Source: Flavobacteriaceae bacterium UBA1903 (GTDB lineage: Bacteria; Bacteroidota; Bacteroidia; Flavobacteriales; Flavobacteriaceae). From it: DNA of 64,000 nucleotides. The number at the start of each line of letters is the position of its first letter. Positions within the stretch are counted from its first letter, which is position 1. Of the stretch, positions 52,539 through 62,139 are shown in pieces. Location of the stretch: NCBI GenBank assembly GCA_002337605.1, contig DDGL01000014.1:613770-677769 (forward strand), read 5' to 3'. The notes beneath the pieces are model-generated. The model did not search any database, was not told the DNA's origin, and saw only the letters and a list, made by a program, of their open reading frames with translations. The position numbers were made by a program, and so were the translations under genes.

Positions 52539-53366
52539 ATGGAGAAAAAAGAAAATTATAGCATTAGTGCAGACGAGATACACATAGGCAAAGGAGTGAG
52601 AATAGCAGATGGGGTTACTATTTCTGGAGGATACGATTATGCTACCAGTAAACCAATTCCTGCAAAAAAAGTGGTGATTGGTGATGGTGTGTTCTTAGCA
52701 TCGAACATAGAAATTATTTGTCCGTCGATTGAAATTGGTGATTATACCATGATTCGAGAGCACACTATGATTTCCGGATACCAGGACGCAAAGATCGGGA
52801 GCTGCTGCTGGATAGGCCAGGGTTGTATTTTAAATACCCACGGTGGACTTACCATAGGAAATGGCGTTGGTATTGGTGCAGGAAGCCAGTTATGGTCGCA
52901 TATTCGTTTTGGCGACACTTTAGAAGGTTGTAAATGGGAATCTGTGGCACCTATGGTCGTGGAGGACGATGTTTGGTTTGTAGGGCATTGTCTTGTCTCT
53001 CCAATTCATGCAAAAGCAAAAAGCATGGCCATGCTTGGCTCTGTAATTACCCGGGACATGGAAGAAAATCATATTTATGCTGGGGTACCCGCAAAGGATA
53101 TCACAGATAAACTGGGTACTCAATACGAAGATGTTCCTGTTGATAAAAAATATGAGGTAATGACAGGACAATTAGAAATTTTTTATAAAAAGAACCCACA
53201 GTTTCCAAGATCCATACGTATTGTAAAAGACTCCACAAATCTGGAAGAAAACGACAAAACAGTGTTTGATGTCTCTAACCGAACCTATACAAAACGCTTA
53301 ACTGAAGAGGAAATAGAGTTTATGAAGTTTTTACTCGTAAAAATTAAATTTTATCCAAAGCAATAG
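52539..53366 (+). CDS. Hexapeptide-repeat acyltransferase of the polysaccharide locus
   Basis: 275 residues from the preferred ATG (MEKKENYSI); an in-frame ATG at 52488 would add MSFYKLQFFIVELENRK. A left-handed beta-helix (about 15-180) shows hexapeptide repeats (IHIGKGVRIADGVTI, VVIGDGVFLASNIEI, AKIGSCCWIGQG, LTIGNGVGIGAGS) and ends with HIYAGVPAKDI. A C-terminal helical part follows. It probably O- or N-acetylates a sugar. It sits one base before the DUF4910 gene, so the two are an operon. Confidence 0.85.
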   Translation: MEKKENYSISADEIHIGKGVRIADGVTISGGYDYATSKPIPAKKVVIGDGVFLASNIEIICPSIEIGDYTMIREHTMISGYQDAKIGSCCWIGQGCILNTHGGLTIGNGVGIGAGSQLWSHIRFGDTLEGCKWESVAPMVVEDDVWFVGHCLVSPIHAKAKSMAMLGSVITRDMEENHIYAGVPAKDITDKLGTQYEDVPVDKKYEVMTGQLEIFYKKNPQFPRSIRIVKDSTNLEENDKTVFDVSNRTYTKRLTEEEIEFMKFLLVKIKFYPKQ

Positions 53367-53367
53367 T

Positions 53368-54651
53368 ATGAAAGACAGGATGGAAGCGTATTTTGACAGA
53401 CTTTGGCCCATTTCCAGAAGTCTTACTGGAGATGGCAATAGAGAGTCCATCGAAATATTAAAAGAACTGATCGATTTAGAGGTAACTGAAGTTCCCTCTG
53501 GCACCCAATGTTTTGATTGGAATGTGCCTCCAGAATGGAATATTAAAGAGGCGTGGATTAAAAACAGTAAGGGAGAAAAAATTGTAGATTTTGCTGATAC
53601 CAATCTGCACATCCTTGGATATTCTGTGCCTTTTCAAGGAATGCTTAGTTTTTCCGAATTAAAAGAGCATTTATATACCCTGCCAGAGCAACCAGAACTA
53701 ATACCCTATTTATGTTCTTATTACAAAGAAAGATGGGGGTTTTGTTTGTCTCATAATCAGTTTCTGGAGCTTGATACAGACGATACTTACGAAGTTTTTA
53801 TAGATTCCTCTTTGGATCCTACTGGTTCTATGACAATTGCTGAAGCAGTCATTAAAGGTACCTCTGAAAAAGAAATTTTAATTTCAACCTACATTTGCCA
53901 CCCCTCTATGGCAAATAATGAATTGTCCGGACCTTTGGTTTCTGCTTTTATTTATAATAAATTAAAGGAGCAGAAAGACCTTAAATATACTTACCGATTT
54001 GTTTTTGTACCTGAAACCATTGGGGCTATTTGTATACTTTCCAAATATGGAGACTACTGGAAAAAAAACCTACATGCAGGTTTTATTCTTACCTGTGTAG
54101 GTGACCCGGGAAATTTCACTTACAAAAAAAGCAGAAGAGGTGATAGTATTTCTGACAGGGCAGCGTTGACTATACTCAACCAAACTGAAGAAGATTTCAA
54201 TCTTGTGGAGTTTTTCCCGAATGGTAGCGATGAAAGACAATACTGTTCCCCAGGATTCAATTTGCCCATGGGTTCTTTAATGCGCACCATGTACGCTGTA
54301 TATCCTGAGTACCACACTTCAGCAGATAATAAAGATTTTATCTCTTTTGAAGCCATGGAAGCGTCTGTAAACAAGTATTTAGAGATTATTGAATTAATTG
54401 AGCGTAATGAAAAGTACATTAACACGATGCCTTATGGCGAACCACAATTAGGTAAACGAGGGTTGTACCCCACATTTACTCAAACGGGTAATGACGATCA
54501 TATACGAGCTATGATGTGGATATTAAATCTGGCTGACGGAGAACACGATTTAATTGCTATGTCGGAAATATCTAAATATCCCATTAAGAAATTGCTTCCA
54601 ATTATAGATAAATTGATCGAAAATGGGATCTTAGAAAATGAAGCTTCCTAA
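53368..54651 (+). CDS. DUF4910/DUF2172 aminopeptidase-like protein of polysaccharide clusters
   Basis: 427 residues. The N-terminal LWPISRSLTGDGNRESI and VPSGTQCFDWNVPPEW segments and the zinc-site region STYICHPSMANNELSGP match DUF4910/DUF2172, an M28-like fold with a C-terminal winged helix (about 360-427). HTSADNKDFIS gives a further likely metal ligand. In other bacteria it is found in surface-glycan gene clusters, where its substrate is unknown. It probably deacylates or hydrolyses a precursor; inference only. Confidence 0.82.
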   Translation: MKDRMEAYFDRLWPISRSLTGDGNRESIEILKELIDLEVTEVPSGTQCFDWNVPPEWNIKEAWIKNSKGEKIVDFADTNLHILGYSVPFQGMLSFSELKEHLYTLPEQPELIPYLCSYYKERWGFCLSHNQFLELDTDDTYEVFIDSSLDPTGSMTIAEAVIKGTSEKEILISTYICHPSMANNELSGPLVSAFIYNKLKEQKDLKYTYRFVFVPETIGAICILSKYGDYWKKNLHAGFILTCVGDPGNFTYKKSRRGDSISDRAALTILNQTEEDFNLVEFFPNGSDERQYCSPGFNLPMGSLMRTMYAVYPEYHTSADNKDFISFEAMEASVNKYLEIIELIERNEKYINTMPYGEPQLGKRGLYPTFTQTGNDDHIRAMMWILNLADGEHDLIAMSEISKYPIKKLLPIIDKLIENGILENEAS

Positions 54652-54668
54652 AGGTTGGTTACACTTCT

Positions 54669-55844
54669 TTATTGTCGATCTATGGTTTCAAAATAACATT
54701 TCGCAAATATCAGGTGAAACGCCAGAATAGTTTCATAAAAGAAATTGGCGCTAAAAGCCATTAACACAAAAGTGCCAAGTAAAAAAAACCCTGTTGTGAC
54801 ATTCAACTTAAAGGTGCAAAATAATTTGCTGAAAATAAACAGATAAACCCCTGTGCCTAGTATCCCGAAGAAGTAAAAAAGATCTAACAACCCAAACTGA
54901 CTTCGATAATGCATGGTATACCCGCCACCGAACAAGTAATTTCGCCAGGTCCATTTTTCCTGAATTAAGGGTATCATTTCTTCCAATAAATGTTGATCTC
55001 GTAAAGAAAATATAACCGACCAGATACCACTTTCTTCATATACTGCCTGAAAAGAAGGAGAGTTTTCAATTAGTAAATAAAGCAGGTCATCTATAAAAAA
55101 AAGTCCGCCCACGAGTACAATTAAAATAGGGATAACCACCCCTATTTTTTTATAGCCACCCCAGAAAATAAACAAGTAGACCGCTAAAAAAAGATAGCCA
55201 ATAAACATAGCCTTAGTACCTAACAATAAAGAAGCAATCGCCACAATTGCTAATTGAAGGTATTTGTTCTTTTTAAGTATAAAACACTGGGTTACATAGT
55301 AATAAAGAGCGATCCAGTAAATGTAGGTAGCAGCTCCAGAACGTAGGATAATTCCATTGAGTCCAAACCTGTTATGATTGCCGTAGTACGTATTAAACCA
55401 ATCTGTTGGAAGCAATAAGCCTACTAAAATTAAAATAGAGTTAGCAACAATAAATAGTTCAAAGACTTTGAAAAATAGCGGGTACAGTTTTTCTATATCC
55501 TTTATCGTCTGGATATATAGCAAAGCAAGGATTAAAAATAAATACTTGTCTAAAAACCAGGCGTTGCTTTTAAGCTGCTCGAAAGGAACAAATCCTACTT
55601 GACCCAAAAAAAAGATCAGGGTAAGTAGCACAACGGGCCACAATTTTTTAACATCATCTCGTATAATTTGCACTACAAAAAATAATTGCAATACAGTTTT
55701 GAGTGCTGCTGAAATTTTAAACGCATGAAAATACTCCTTGATGCAAATTTTATACACAAACTCAGAAAGTACCAAGAGTGTAAAAATAAGCGCAAGCCTG
55801 TTATTGGCTACTTGCCGAAGTATTTTGTTTGCTTTTGCAATCAT
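54669..55844 (-). CDS. Wzy-type polysaccharide polymerase candidate
   Basis: About 391 residues from MIAKANKIL, with ten or more membrane helices. Short soluble loops contain WFNTYYGNHNRFGLNGIILRSG and WRNYLFGGGYTMHYRSQFGLLD, resembling the periplasmic loops of Wzy proteins, with no conserved sequence beyond topology. Its start lies inside the 3' end of 55801. Its last 23 codons recur as a fragment at 52266-52334. Confidence 0.72.
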   Translation of the reverse strand: MIAKANKILRQVANNRLALIFTLLVLSEFVYKICIKEYFHAFKISAALKTVLQLFFVVQIIRDDVKKLWPVVLLTLIFFLGQVGFVPFEQLKSNAWFLDKYLFLILALLYIQTIKDIEKLYPLFFKVFELFIVANSILILVGLLLPTDWFNTYYGNHNRFGLNGIILRSGAATYIYWIALYYYVTQCFILKKNKYLQLAIVAIASLLLGTKAMFIGYLFLAVYLFIFWGGYKKIGVVIPILIVLVGGLFFIDDLLYLLIENSPSFQAVYEESGIWSVIFSLRDQHLLEEMIPLIQEKWTWRNYLFGGGYTMHYRSQFGLLDLFYFFGILGTGVYLFIFSKLFCTFKLNVTTGFFLLGTFVLMAFSANFFYETILAFHLIFAKCYFETIDRQ

Positions 55845-57582
55845 AAAGTATAAAGAAACAATAAAAAACACTAAACACCACCACTCCCGCTTGTCTTGAA
55901 AAATAAGACTCCACTAGCATGGCGATAGAAAAATATACTACAAATAGCGCCGTAGATTTAAAGCCTAACACCACTGGAATTACTAAGACAAGCACTAAAA
56001 GAGCAGGTACTAAAATACCATATGCCAATAAGAATTCAAGATATTGGTTGTGGGCGTTATACCGTCGGTATTTGATTTCTGAACCGTCTTCTAAATCTTT
56101 TGAGAGCACATCCCTTACATTCCCTGATCCAATACCCAAAAGCATGTTTTTTGATGAGACAGACAATGCTTCCTTCCATAGCTCAGGGCGGGCATCCATT
56201 TTTTTGGTATCGTTTACCAAAAAAATAGTTGTGATCCGGTCTCTTGCTTCGTTTGAAGTATATACAAATATCCCAGCTAACACAACCAAAACCGCACTTA
56301 CCGTTATATAGCTATATTTCAACTTTTTCGGGAACTTTATAATTGTTACCATTATAATTAAAATAAGCCCAATAAGTAATGGCAATCGCGCTTGAGCCAG
56401 GTACATAAATACAAATGCCACCAGAGATAACACTAACAGTGTAATGTCAAATTTTTTATGCTGAAATTCAAAAAGTAGTGCCACTACTATAAGTCCAGCC
56501 AAATAGCTGGTGTGCCAATAGGTTTCTACAATTTCAAAAAAGAAAAAAGAAAAAGTATAGCTTGAGGGCAGTTGAAAATATCGTTCAAGTATGGCAATAC
56601 TAAGTAGCAAAATATACGTTCCTACGGCTAATTGAAACACTTTAAATATTTTGACCAGTTCGTCCCGCTGTATTCCTAAAAACAAAAAAGGAGCTAGTAA
56701 AAAATAACTATAATCCCCAAAATCGGTTCCTATACTTTCTGAGTGAAATAAAGTATTCACTACCATAATCACAAAAAATAATACAAATAGCGGAATAAAG
56801 CTTTTAAGCTCTTTACGTTGAAATTTTTGTCGTTCAACAATAAAATGTGCAATGCCTAATGCAAGAGAAACAGCCAGCAATATGTGAGAAATAATGAGCC
56901 AGAAAGGTAATAAGAGCATCCAGAGATAGAACAGGTAGTTTCTTGTTTTGTAGAGTACACTTCCTTCAATTTTAAAAAAGCTTCGTTTAGTTTCTACGTT
57001 TCTATTATAAAATCGTCCTGCCAGGCATAACAATAGAAACACTAAAATATTTGTTATCCACCCCATGGGTTTAAACTTTTTTATTTTAGATATCTTTTCA
57101 ACCCCTTCCAAATTTACCATAAGCCAACCATTCGCCTCCTGATTTGAAGTGGCTGTAATAGCTGTTTCTGTGCTTACCGGCGTAACATTTTTGCTCGAAT
57201 AGTTAACAAACTTCTCCAGATTATCAAAAACTCTGGTTTTGCCATTAGCCTCTAATGAAACGTCCGAAATAGAAATAGTCCCCTTATCACTATTACTCCA
57301 ATAGAACCCTAAAAACTGAAGCCCCTCGGGTTCGTTAATACTAGTTGTTAGGGTATTGGCCTTGCCTTTGATTATTGGCTTAGTTTCAGTTCTTAAAATA
57401 GAGTCGCTATAGTTAGATTGCACTGTTAACCATGTGTAGGAATTGAAATCTGCTTCAACAGTAAGCGAAAGTGTTACAGGTTCGTATTTTTTTTGATACA
57501 GAAAAAAAGCATAAAAAATATTCAGCAACACGAGGGTGAGCAGACTGTATCCTAGTATTTTTCCCCAAGAATGGTGCGTCAT
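55801..57582 (-). CDS. O-antigen ligase-like protein with N-terminal extracytoplasmic domain
   Basis: 593 residues. A first membrane helix (about 10-30) is followed by a roughly 145-residue beta-rich extracytoplasmic domain, then about ten helices. The Wzy_C/WaaL signature is RPELWKEALSVSSKNMLLGIGSG ... YNAHNQYLEFLLAYG (in parts). The N-terminal domain resembles a carbohydrate-binding jelly roll, which is unusual for this family. Confidence 0.82.
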   Translation of the reverse strand: MTHHSWGKILGYSLLTLVLLNIFYAFFLYQKKYEPVTLSLTVEADFNSYTWLTVQSNYSDSILRTETKPIIKGKANTLTTSINEPEGLQFLGFYWSNSDKGTISISDVSLEANGKTRVFDNLEKFVNYSSKNVTPVSTETAITATSNQEANGWLMVNLEGVEKISKIKKFKPMGWITNILVFLLLCLAGRFYNRNVETKRSFFKIEGSVLYKTRNYLFYLWMLLLPFWLIISHILLAVSLALGIAHFIVERQKFQRKELKSFIPLFVLFFVIMVVNTLFHSESIGTDFGDYSYFLLAPFLFLGIQRDELVKIFKVFQLAVGTYILLLSIAILERYFQLPSSYTFSFFFFEIVETYWHTSYLAGLIVVALLFEFQHKKFDITLLVLSLVAFVFMYLAQARLPLLIGLILIIMVTIIKFPKKLKYSYITVSAVLVVLAGIFVYTSNEARDRITTIFLVNDTKKMDARPELWKEALSVSSKNMLLGIGSGNVRDVLSKDLEDGSEIKYRRYNAHNQYLEFLLAYGILVPALLVLVLVIPVVLGFKSTALFVVYFSIAMLVESYFSRQAGVVVFSVFYCFFILYDCKSKQNTSASSQ

Positions 57583-57593
57583 GCTATTGTGTC

Positions 57594-58109
57594 TTACGTT
57601 CTGTTCTTAATAAGCTTGGCAGGCACGCCACCTACAACTGTAAACGGAGCAACGTCTTTTGTGACAACACTATTTGCTCCAACAATAGCTCCCTCTCCTA
57701 CCGTAATTCCCGGAAGTACTACTACATTTCTCCCCAACCAAACATTGTTCCCAATAGTTACCTTTTGGGTGGCGGTATCCCCTTGCTGCACCATGGGGGT
57801 TGTACTATCCCGATGTTCATGCGCATTGGTATAAATTGCAGTGTAAGGGGCAATCATAACATAATTACCAATACTGATTTCACCTTGTAAAAAAACATGT
57901 TCGTTAATACGCACATAGTTGCCTATTTGGAGTTTTCTCGCATCAGAAATATAAACCCCGTTTTCAAATTTAGAATTTGAATCGTTTGGCATAATCTGCA
58001 GCACTTTAGAGACGTAGCTTCTCCTGATACTATTAAAGCCTCCCCACAATCTGGAATGTGGTAGCTTTTGAATGAACAGGTAGTAAAATATCAGTTTCAG
58101 TTTATGCAT
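57594..58109 (-). CDS. Hexapeptide-repeat acyltransferase (WcaF-like)
   Basis: 171 residues from MHKLKLIFYY; the ATG overlaps the upstream stop by 8 bases. The beta-helix has repeats (LQIGNYVRINEHVFL, ISIGNYVMIAPYTAI) and the catalytic His region YTNAHEHRD; it ends VTIGNNVWLGRNVVVLPG and GGVPAKLI, the hallmark of maltose/galactoside O-acetyltransferase-like enzymes. It probably acetylates a capsule sugar. Confidence 0.88.
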   Translation of the reverse strand: MHKLKLIFYYLFIQKLPHSRLWGGFNSIRRSYVSKVLQIMPNDSNSKFENGVYISDARKLQIGNYVRINEHVFLQGEISIGNYVMIAPYTAIYTNAHEHRDSTTPMVQQGDTATQKVTIGNNVWLGRNVVVLPGITVGEGAIVGANSVVTKDVAPFTVVGGVPAKLIKNRT

Positions 58110-59343
58110 ACCATTTTTTAAATTTAAAGATGGAGACATTAGCGATCATCATAGCGCTAAAGGCCATAATAACAAAGCCAAAATTATTGGTAAACATTGG
58201 AGCAAACATTCCTAAGGCCAATAAGAATATAATTAAAAAGTTTTTTACAAACCTTCCGTACGCATCTGCTGTAATAGTGCTGGCTCCTATAATTTTATAA
58301 ATAAAGAGAAAAAGTATAACTATCCCTATTCCTATTTCAGTAAACAAACTAAAGAGAAAAGCATCGTAAATAGGACCATGAGGGTTTGTTTCTTGCCATC
58401 CTAATAAGTCTCTCCCAATATTATAACGTTCATAAATATCTCTCGTCCATAAAGAAACACGGGAACCCCACGTACCAGGACCAGATCCCCATGGAAAATG
58501 ATCTGCATAAATTTCGGCAGACTTAGAGACAATTTTATAGCGTACATAATCCTTATTGAATGCCACTGTATTCGCAGAGGCAAAAAACGCTAAATAATAC
58601 ACAATTAATCCGGTGAACATTGTTGTAAAGAAAATCAGCCTCTTTAACCATTTATTGAGTTGATTTCTTGATGGGTATGGGAAAAACACCAAAAAAATAA
58701 AAATAAAAAACACCTCTTTTCGAGAAAAGCTAAACACGCCTAAAAGAATAGCAAGCACCAACGTTAGGATGTGCTTCTTTTTTATTGTTTGTTGCAACGC
58801 ATAATGGCAATAATGCCAGATAGCCACAAAAATTGTTATGAAAATTGCCAAACTAGGGCCCGATCCAAAAAAAGAAATTAAATAAAAATAGTTAATCCCT
58901 CTTTTCACGCTGTGTACTCCCATGTAGTTTCGGAAAGTAGTGTGATCTAAAGCCTCAAAAACACCTATGAAAGCAATAACATATACAAAAACAGTCATTA
59001 TTTTTTTAAATGACAGTATGGTTTCGTTCTTTTCAGTATTTGAAAGGGTTAAAAAGTAGAAAAAGTAAAAGAAAAACTGACTGTAAATTACGACTTGAAA
59101 AAAACCCAAGGGGTACACGCCGCGATAGAGTACTAACAAGCAACAATACCCTATAAAGCCAAACATAAGTAACGCCAGACTATTTAGTCGTTTTCTGTGT
59201 AGTAAAACAATGATAAATGCTATAAAAACACCTATACTCAAAAGTTCATTGAATATATTAATGCTCCACCCTGCCTTTCTAGCCAGCTTGTCTATAAAGG
59301 GTTGCAGGATAAGCAACATAAATAATAGATTCCTTAGAAACAT
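58102..59343 (-). CDS. Wzy/WaaL-type multispanning membrane protein
   Basis: 413 residues with about eleven membrane helices. One long extracytoplasmic loop has HFPWGSGPGTWGSRVSLW and YNIGRDLLGWQETNPHGPIYDAFLF, like the polymerase loop in Wzy proteins (GxGxG-type turn and NPHG). It overlaps the acyltransferase start by 8 bases at its 3' end and the capsule transferase stop at its start by 10 bases. Confidence 0.75.
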   Translation of the reverse strand: MFLRNLLFMLLILQPFIDKLARKAGWSINIFNELLSIGVFIAFIIVLLHRKRLNSLALLMFGFIGYCCLLVLYRGVYPLGFFQVVIYSQFFFYFFYFLTLSNTEKNETILSFKKIMTVFVYVIAFIGVFEALDHTTFRNYMGVHSVKRGINYFYLISFFGSGPSLAIFITIFVAIWHYCHYALQQTIKKKHILTLVLAILLGVFSFSRKEVFFIFIFLVFFPYPSRNQLNKWLKRLIFFTTMFTGLIVYYLAFFASANTVAFNKDYVRYKIVSKSAEIYADHFPWGSGPGTWGSRVSLWTRDIYERYNIGRDLLGWQETNPHGPIYDAFLFSLFTEIGIGIVILFLFIYKIIGASTITADAYGRFVKNFLIIFLLALGMFAPMFTNNFGFVIMAFSAMMIANVSIFKFKKWYA

Positions 59344-60671
59344 AAATTCGTTTTATTCACATTTTCCATATAGTTCTCTACAAAAAAAGTATGTTCTTTC
59401 TTTGCTTGTTTGTTAAGATTATCTGTTGTTAACAGTTCATCCTCTTCCACAACTATAGCATTCATTTTTTTTACATCAAAATGATTTTTAGAAAGGTTAT
59501 TTACATTAAAAAATATAGGAGCTGCTCCCAAAAACATTCCTTCTATCGCAGTTGTTGAATAAATAGTAATATTATAATCTGAAATTTTAAGCACTTCGTA
59601 TATACTGAAATCGTTGCATTCAATAATGTTGTCTTGCTGAGTATATGTTGAGTACTCCATGTCTCCTTTTTTAGCTCTGATCACAAACAGCCAATCTGTA
59701 TGCCGCTGTGCCTCTCTAAGAACCCAATTTAACACCTCTTCTTCCTTTATAGATTGTAACGTGACACAAAAAACTAAGCTATACTTGCTTTGTAGATTCA
59801 GAAGTTCCTTTGGGGTTGTGTGTTTTTTAATTAATTCTAGCTGAAAACTGCCTACGGGGACGATTTGTTCAGGCTTAAAAATTAATGCAGGATTTGCCTT
59901 TTGCTTTTCATACGTTCCAAACGAGAGTAAATAATCCGGATACGCCTCTTTGAATTGTTTTTCAGCATTATAGAATGTATGGGCGTCCCCTATGTAGCCA
60001 TGCTGTGCTTCGTACACTTTTATTCCTAGTTCTTTAGCGGCTACCACAATGCTTACTTTCGTGAAACTACTTAATATAAAAACAGCCTTGGGTTTTATAA
60101 TTCTGAAAAAAAACTTAAATACATACGTTTCAGCTAGTTTAGTTTTAAGATCGTTTTTTATAGATGGAGAGAGTTTATTTGAATCAATAATTTCATTTAA
60201 TAAGGACTCATTTTTAAGTTTTGTATTCACAAACTTTGAAACAAAAGCAATTAGAAGCTTAAAAGGTAAATCTGAAATTATGTTTGATGAGTGTACTTCA
60301 GAACTATTTATATGTGCCTCTTTTGCCCATTCAATAAAAAGGCTTTTTTCCTGAGAAACTTTATCTGCCCAGGCATCGAAAAAAATATCATAGTATTTTT
60401 CGTCAACTAGAATCCTTTTATCGGTATTATTGAAGAAAACAAAATCGAACTTTTTTAAATGAAAGAGATGCTTTATTCCGTAAAAAAAATTCTTGACCAG
60501 TTGTTTTTTATTTCTTGTCCGGAGTTTGTTGTCGTACCCCAGGGACTCTCTAATCTTTTCAAAGATGATTTTTTGTCTCAAAAGCGGCCATATCTGTCTT
60601 CCATTCAACAAGGTGATTTTTTCAACCTTACAGGTGCTTTCTATTGTATCTAAAATATCACTAGCGGCCAT
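59334..60671 (-). CDS. Probable GT-B-type capsule glycosyltransferase
   Basis: 445 residues, chosen start MAASDILD because it gives an 11-base overlap with the flippase end instead of the 70 bases a longer start would need. The C-terminal half contains KVYEAQHGYIGDAHTFYN (an E-x-QHG motif seen in CDP-glycerol/sialyl-type and capsule transferases), LLSFGTYEK, IVPVGSFQLE and YSTTAIEGMFLGAAPIFF, together typical of GT-B donor domains. No family is recognised. A nonulosonic acid transferase is possible given the nearby synthase. Confidence 0.65.
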   Translation of the reverse strand: MAASDILDTIESTCKVEKITLLNGRQIWPLLRQKIIFEKIRESLGYDNKLRTRNKKQLVKNFFYGIKHLFHLKKFDFVFFNNTDKRILVDEKYYDIFFDAWADKVSQEKSLFIEWAKEAHINSSEVHSSNIISDLPFKLLIAFVSKFVNTKLKNESLLNEIIDSNKLSPSIKNDLKTKLAETYVFKFFFRIIKPKAVFILSSFTKVSIVVAAKELGIKVYEAQHGYIGDAHTFYNAEKQFKEAYPDYLLSFGTYEKQKANPALIFKPEQIVPVGSFQLELIKKHTTPKELLNLQSKYSLVFCVTLQSIKEEEVLNWVLREAQRHTDWLFVIRAKKGDMEYSTYTQQDNIIECNDFSIYEVLKISDYNITIYSTTAIEGMFLGAAPIFFNVNNLSKNHFDVKKMNAIVVEEDELLTTDNLNKQAKKEHTFFVENYMENVNKTNLCF

Positions 60672-62115
60672 TCCTTTTTTGGATAATTTTTTTGAATTCG
60701 GATAGGTTCTTAAAAACCAAATATCCGCCAAAAGTAGCGAGAATTAACAACTTAACGCAAACCACCAGCCAGAGATTATGTTCTTCAAGTAAAGGTTGAA
60801 AAAAATAGGGTGCTGCAGATAGCCCTGCTCCTATTATGATTATAAAAAGAATCGCTTTAAGATTGTAGGGAATATGATAGATACGCTGACTGAAATAATA
60901 TGTAAGTGCTGTAAAGAAAATCTTGGTAAGCAAGCTCGCAATTGCAGCTCCTAAAAACCCATATTTATGTATTAAAAAGTAGTTTAAAATAATATTAACT
61001 ACTGCACCACTTATTGTCAAAAAAGGTAAATACTTCGTTTTTTCTAAAAAGAAAACGCTACTAAACGTAAAATAAAACCCATTAATCACAAAGGCTGTGG
61101 CTATAAGAGGCGTCACAGTCCAGGATTCATGGTAGGCTGGCTTACTAATTAATTTTAAAAGCTCTGGCGCCAACCAACTTACACAAACGGCAATCACAGC
61201 ATACAAAACCACTATTTTTTGGGTCACCGTTACAATATTTTTCTTGCTGTTGGCATTATTTTTAACCTGATCAAAAAACCAGGGGGCGTAGGCAGAATTT
61301 ACACCCAGGGAAATCATATTCACCACCTTTCCAATTTGCGAACCAACATCAAACAATGCTACTACGCTTAATGAGTTTATAGCATTCAACATTATACGAT
61401 CTACCATATTCATAGCCCAACCTGAAATATTATGTGGTAGCAACGGAAGTGAATATTTTAGAACCTTCTTTAAAATAGAGGGCACCAAACAGAGTGTAAT
61501 TTCTTTACGAAGGCCTATCAAACTAATAAGAAATACTAAAAAACTAGCTACAGCATTGGCCAAAAGCGCTCCATCAGCTTCAAAGTTGAAGCCTAGAATT
61601 AAGATAAGTGTAAGACCAATCATCACCCCGAAATACACAAAATCCAACACGGAAGCCTTTTTGGCCTGTTGTTTTGCTCTTAAGACAGATTGGTAGAAAA
61701 AGTAAAGGGGCTGTAAAAAGATGCTAATGAGTGATAGCAGTACATAGGGAGTAAAGGCTATATTTTCAAAGAGCACGCTTAACACCCATTGTTCCGTAGC
61801 CAGCAAAAGCAGTATTCCTACTGTAGAAAACAAGAGGATAAAAATGACGCTTGTGCCAAATATCTTCTTAAGATACAGCAAATTCTGGTCCTTATACTCA
61901 TAATAATAAAATGCTACGGAACCTCTAAACGAGAGTCCAAAGAGTAACACCAAGAAGGAAATTACAGCAGTTGCAGTACTTATAATCCCTAACTGCTCTG
62001 TAGCTAATACTGTTGTGTAAACAGGCAACAAAAAGAAACCCAAACCCCGCTGAAGTAAGCTAAAAAAGCTATATATAGCAGCATTTCTAGCTAGTTTTTG
62101 TTGCTTGTGTTCCAT
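60661..62115 (-). CDS. Polysaccharide flippase Wzx
   Basis: 484 residues with about 14 membrane helices; LARNAAIYSFFSLLQRGLGFFLLPVYTTVL at the start (in part) is typical of the polysaccharide-transporter branch of MOP proteins. It is the flippase of this capsule locus; a second, distinct flippase lies at 20682. Its stop overlaps the next gene start by 11 bases. Confidence 0.88.
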   Translation of the reverse strand: MEHKQQKLARNAAIYSFFSLLQRGLGFFLLPVYTTVLATEQLGIISTATAVISFLVLLFGLSFRGSVAFYYYEYKDQNLLYLKKIFGTSVIFILLFSTVGILLLLATEQWVLSVLFENIAFTPYVLLSLISIFLQPLYFFYQSVLRAKQQAKKASVLDFVYFGVMIGLTLILILGFNFEADGALLANAVASFLVFLISLIGLRKEITLCLVPSILKKVLKYSLPLLPHNISGWAMNMVDRIMLNAINSLSVVALFDVGSQIGKVVNMISLGVNSAYAPWFFDQVKNNANSKKNIVTVTQKIVVLYAVIAVCVSWLAPELLKLISKPAYHESWTVTPLIATAFVINGFYFTFSSVFFLEKTKYLPFLTISGAVVNIILNYFLIHKYGFLGAAIASLLTKIFFTALTYYFSQRIYHIPYNLKAILFIIIIGAGLSAAPYFFQPLLEEHNLWLVVCVKLLILATFGGYLVFKNLSEFKKIIQKRNGR

Positions 62116-62139
62116 GTAATTTTAGAAAATGTAGTTATA

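Noticed and set aside
52509..54678. Identical 14-mer TTCTTTATTGTCGA at 52509 and 54665, near the ends of the acyltransferase-DUF4910 module.
   Set aside because: Several identical 14-mers are expected by chance in 64 kb of AT-rich DNA, and the match does not align with the wzy repeat.
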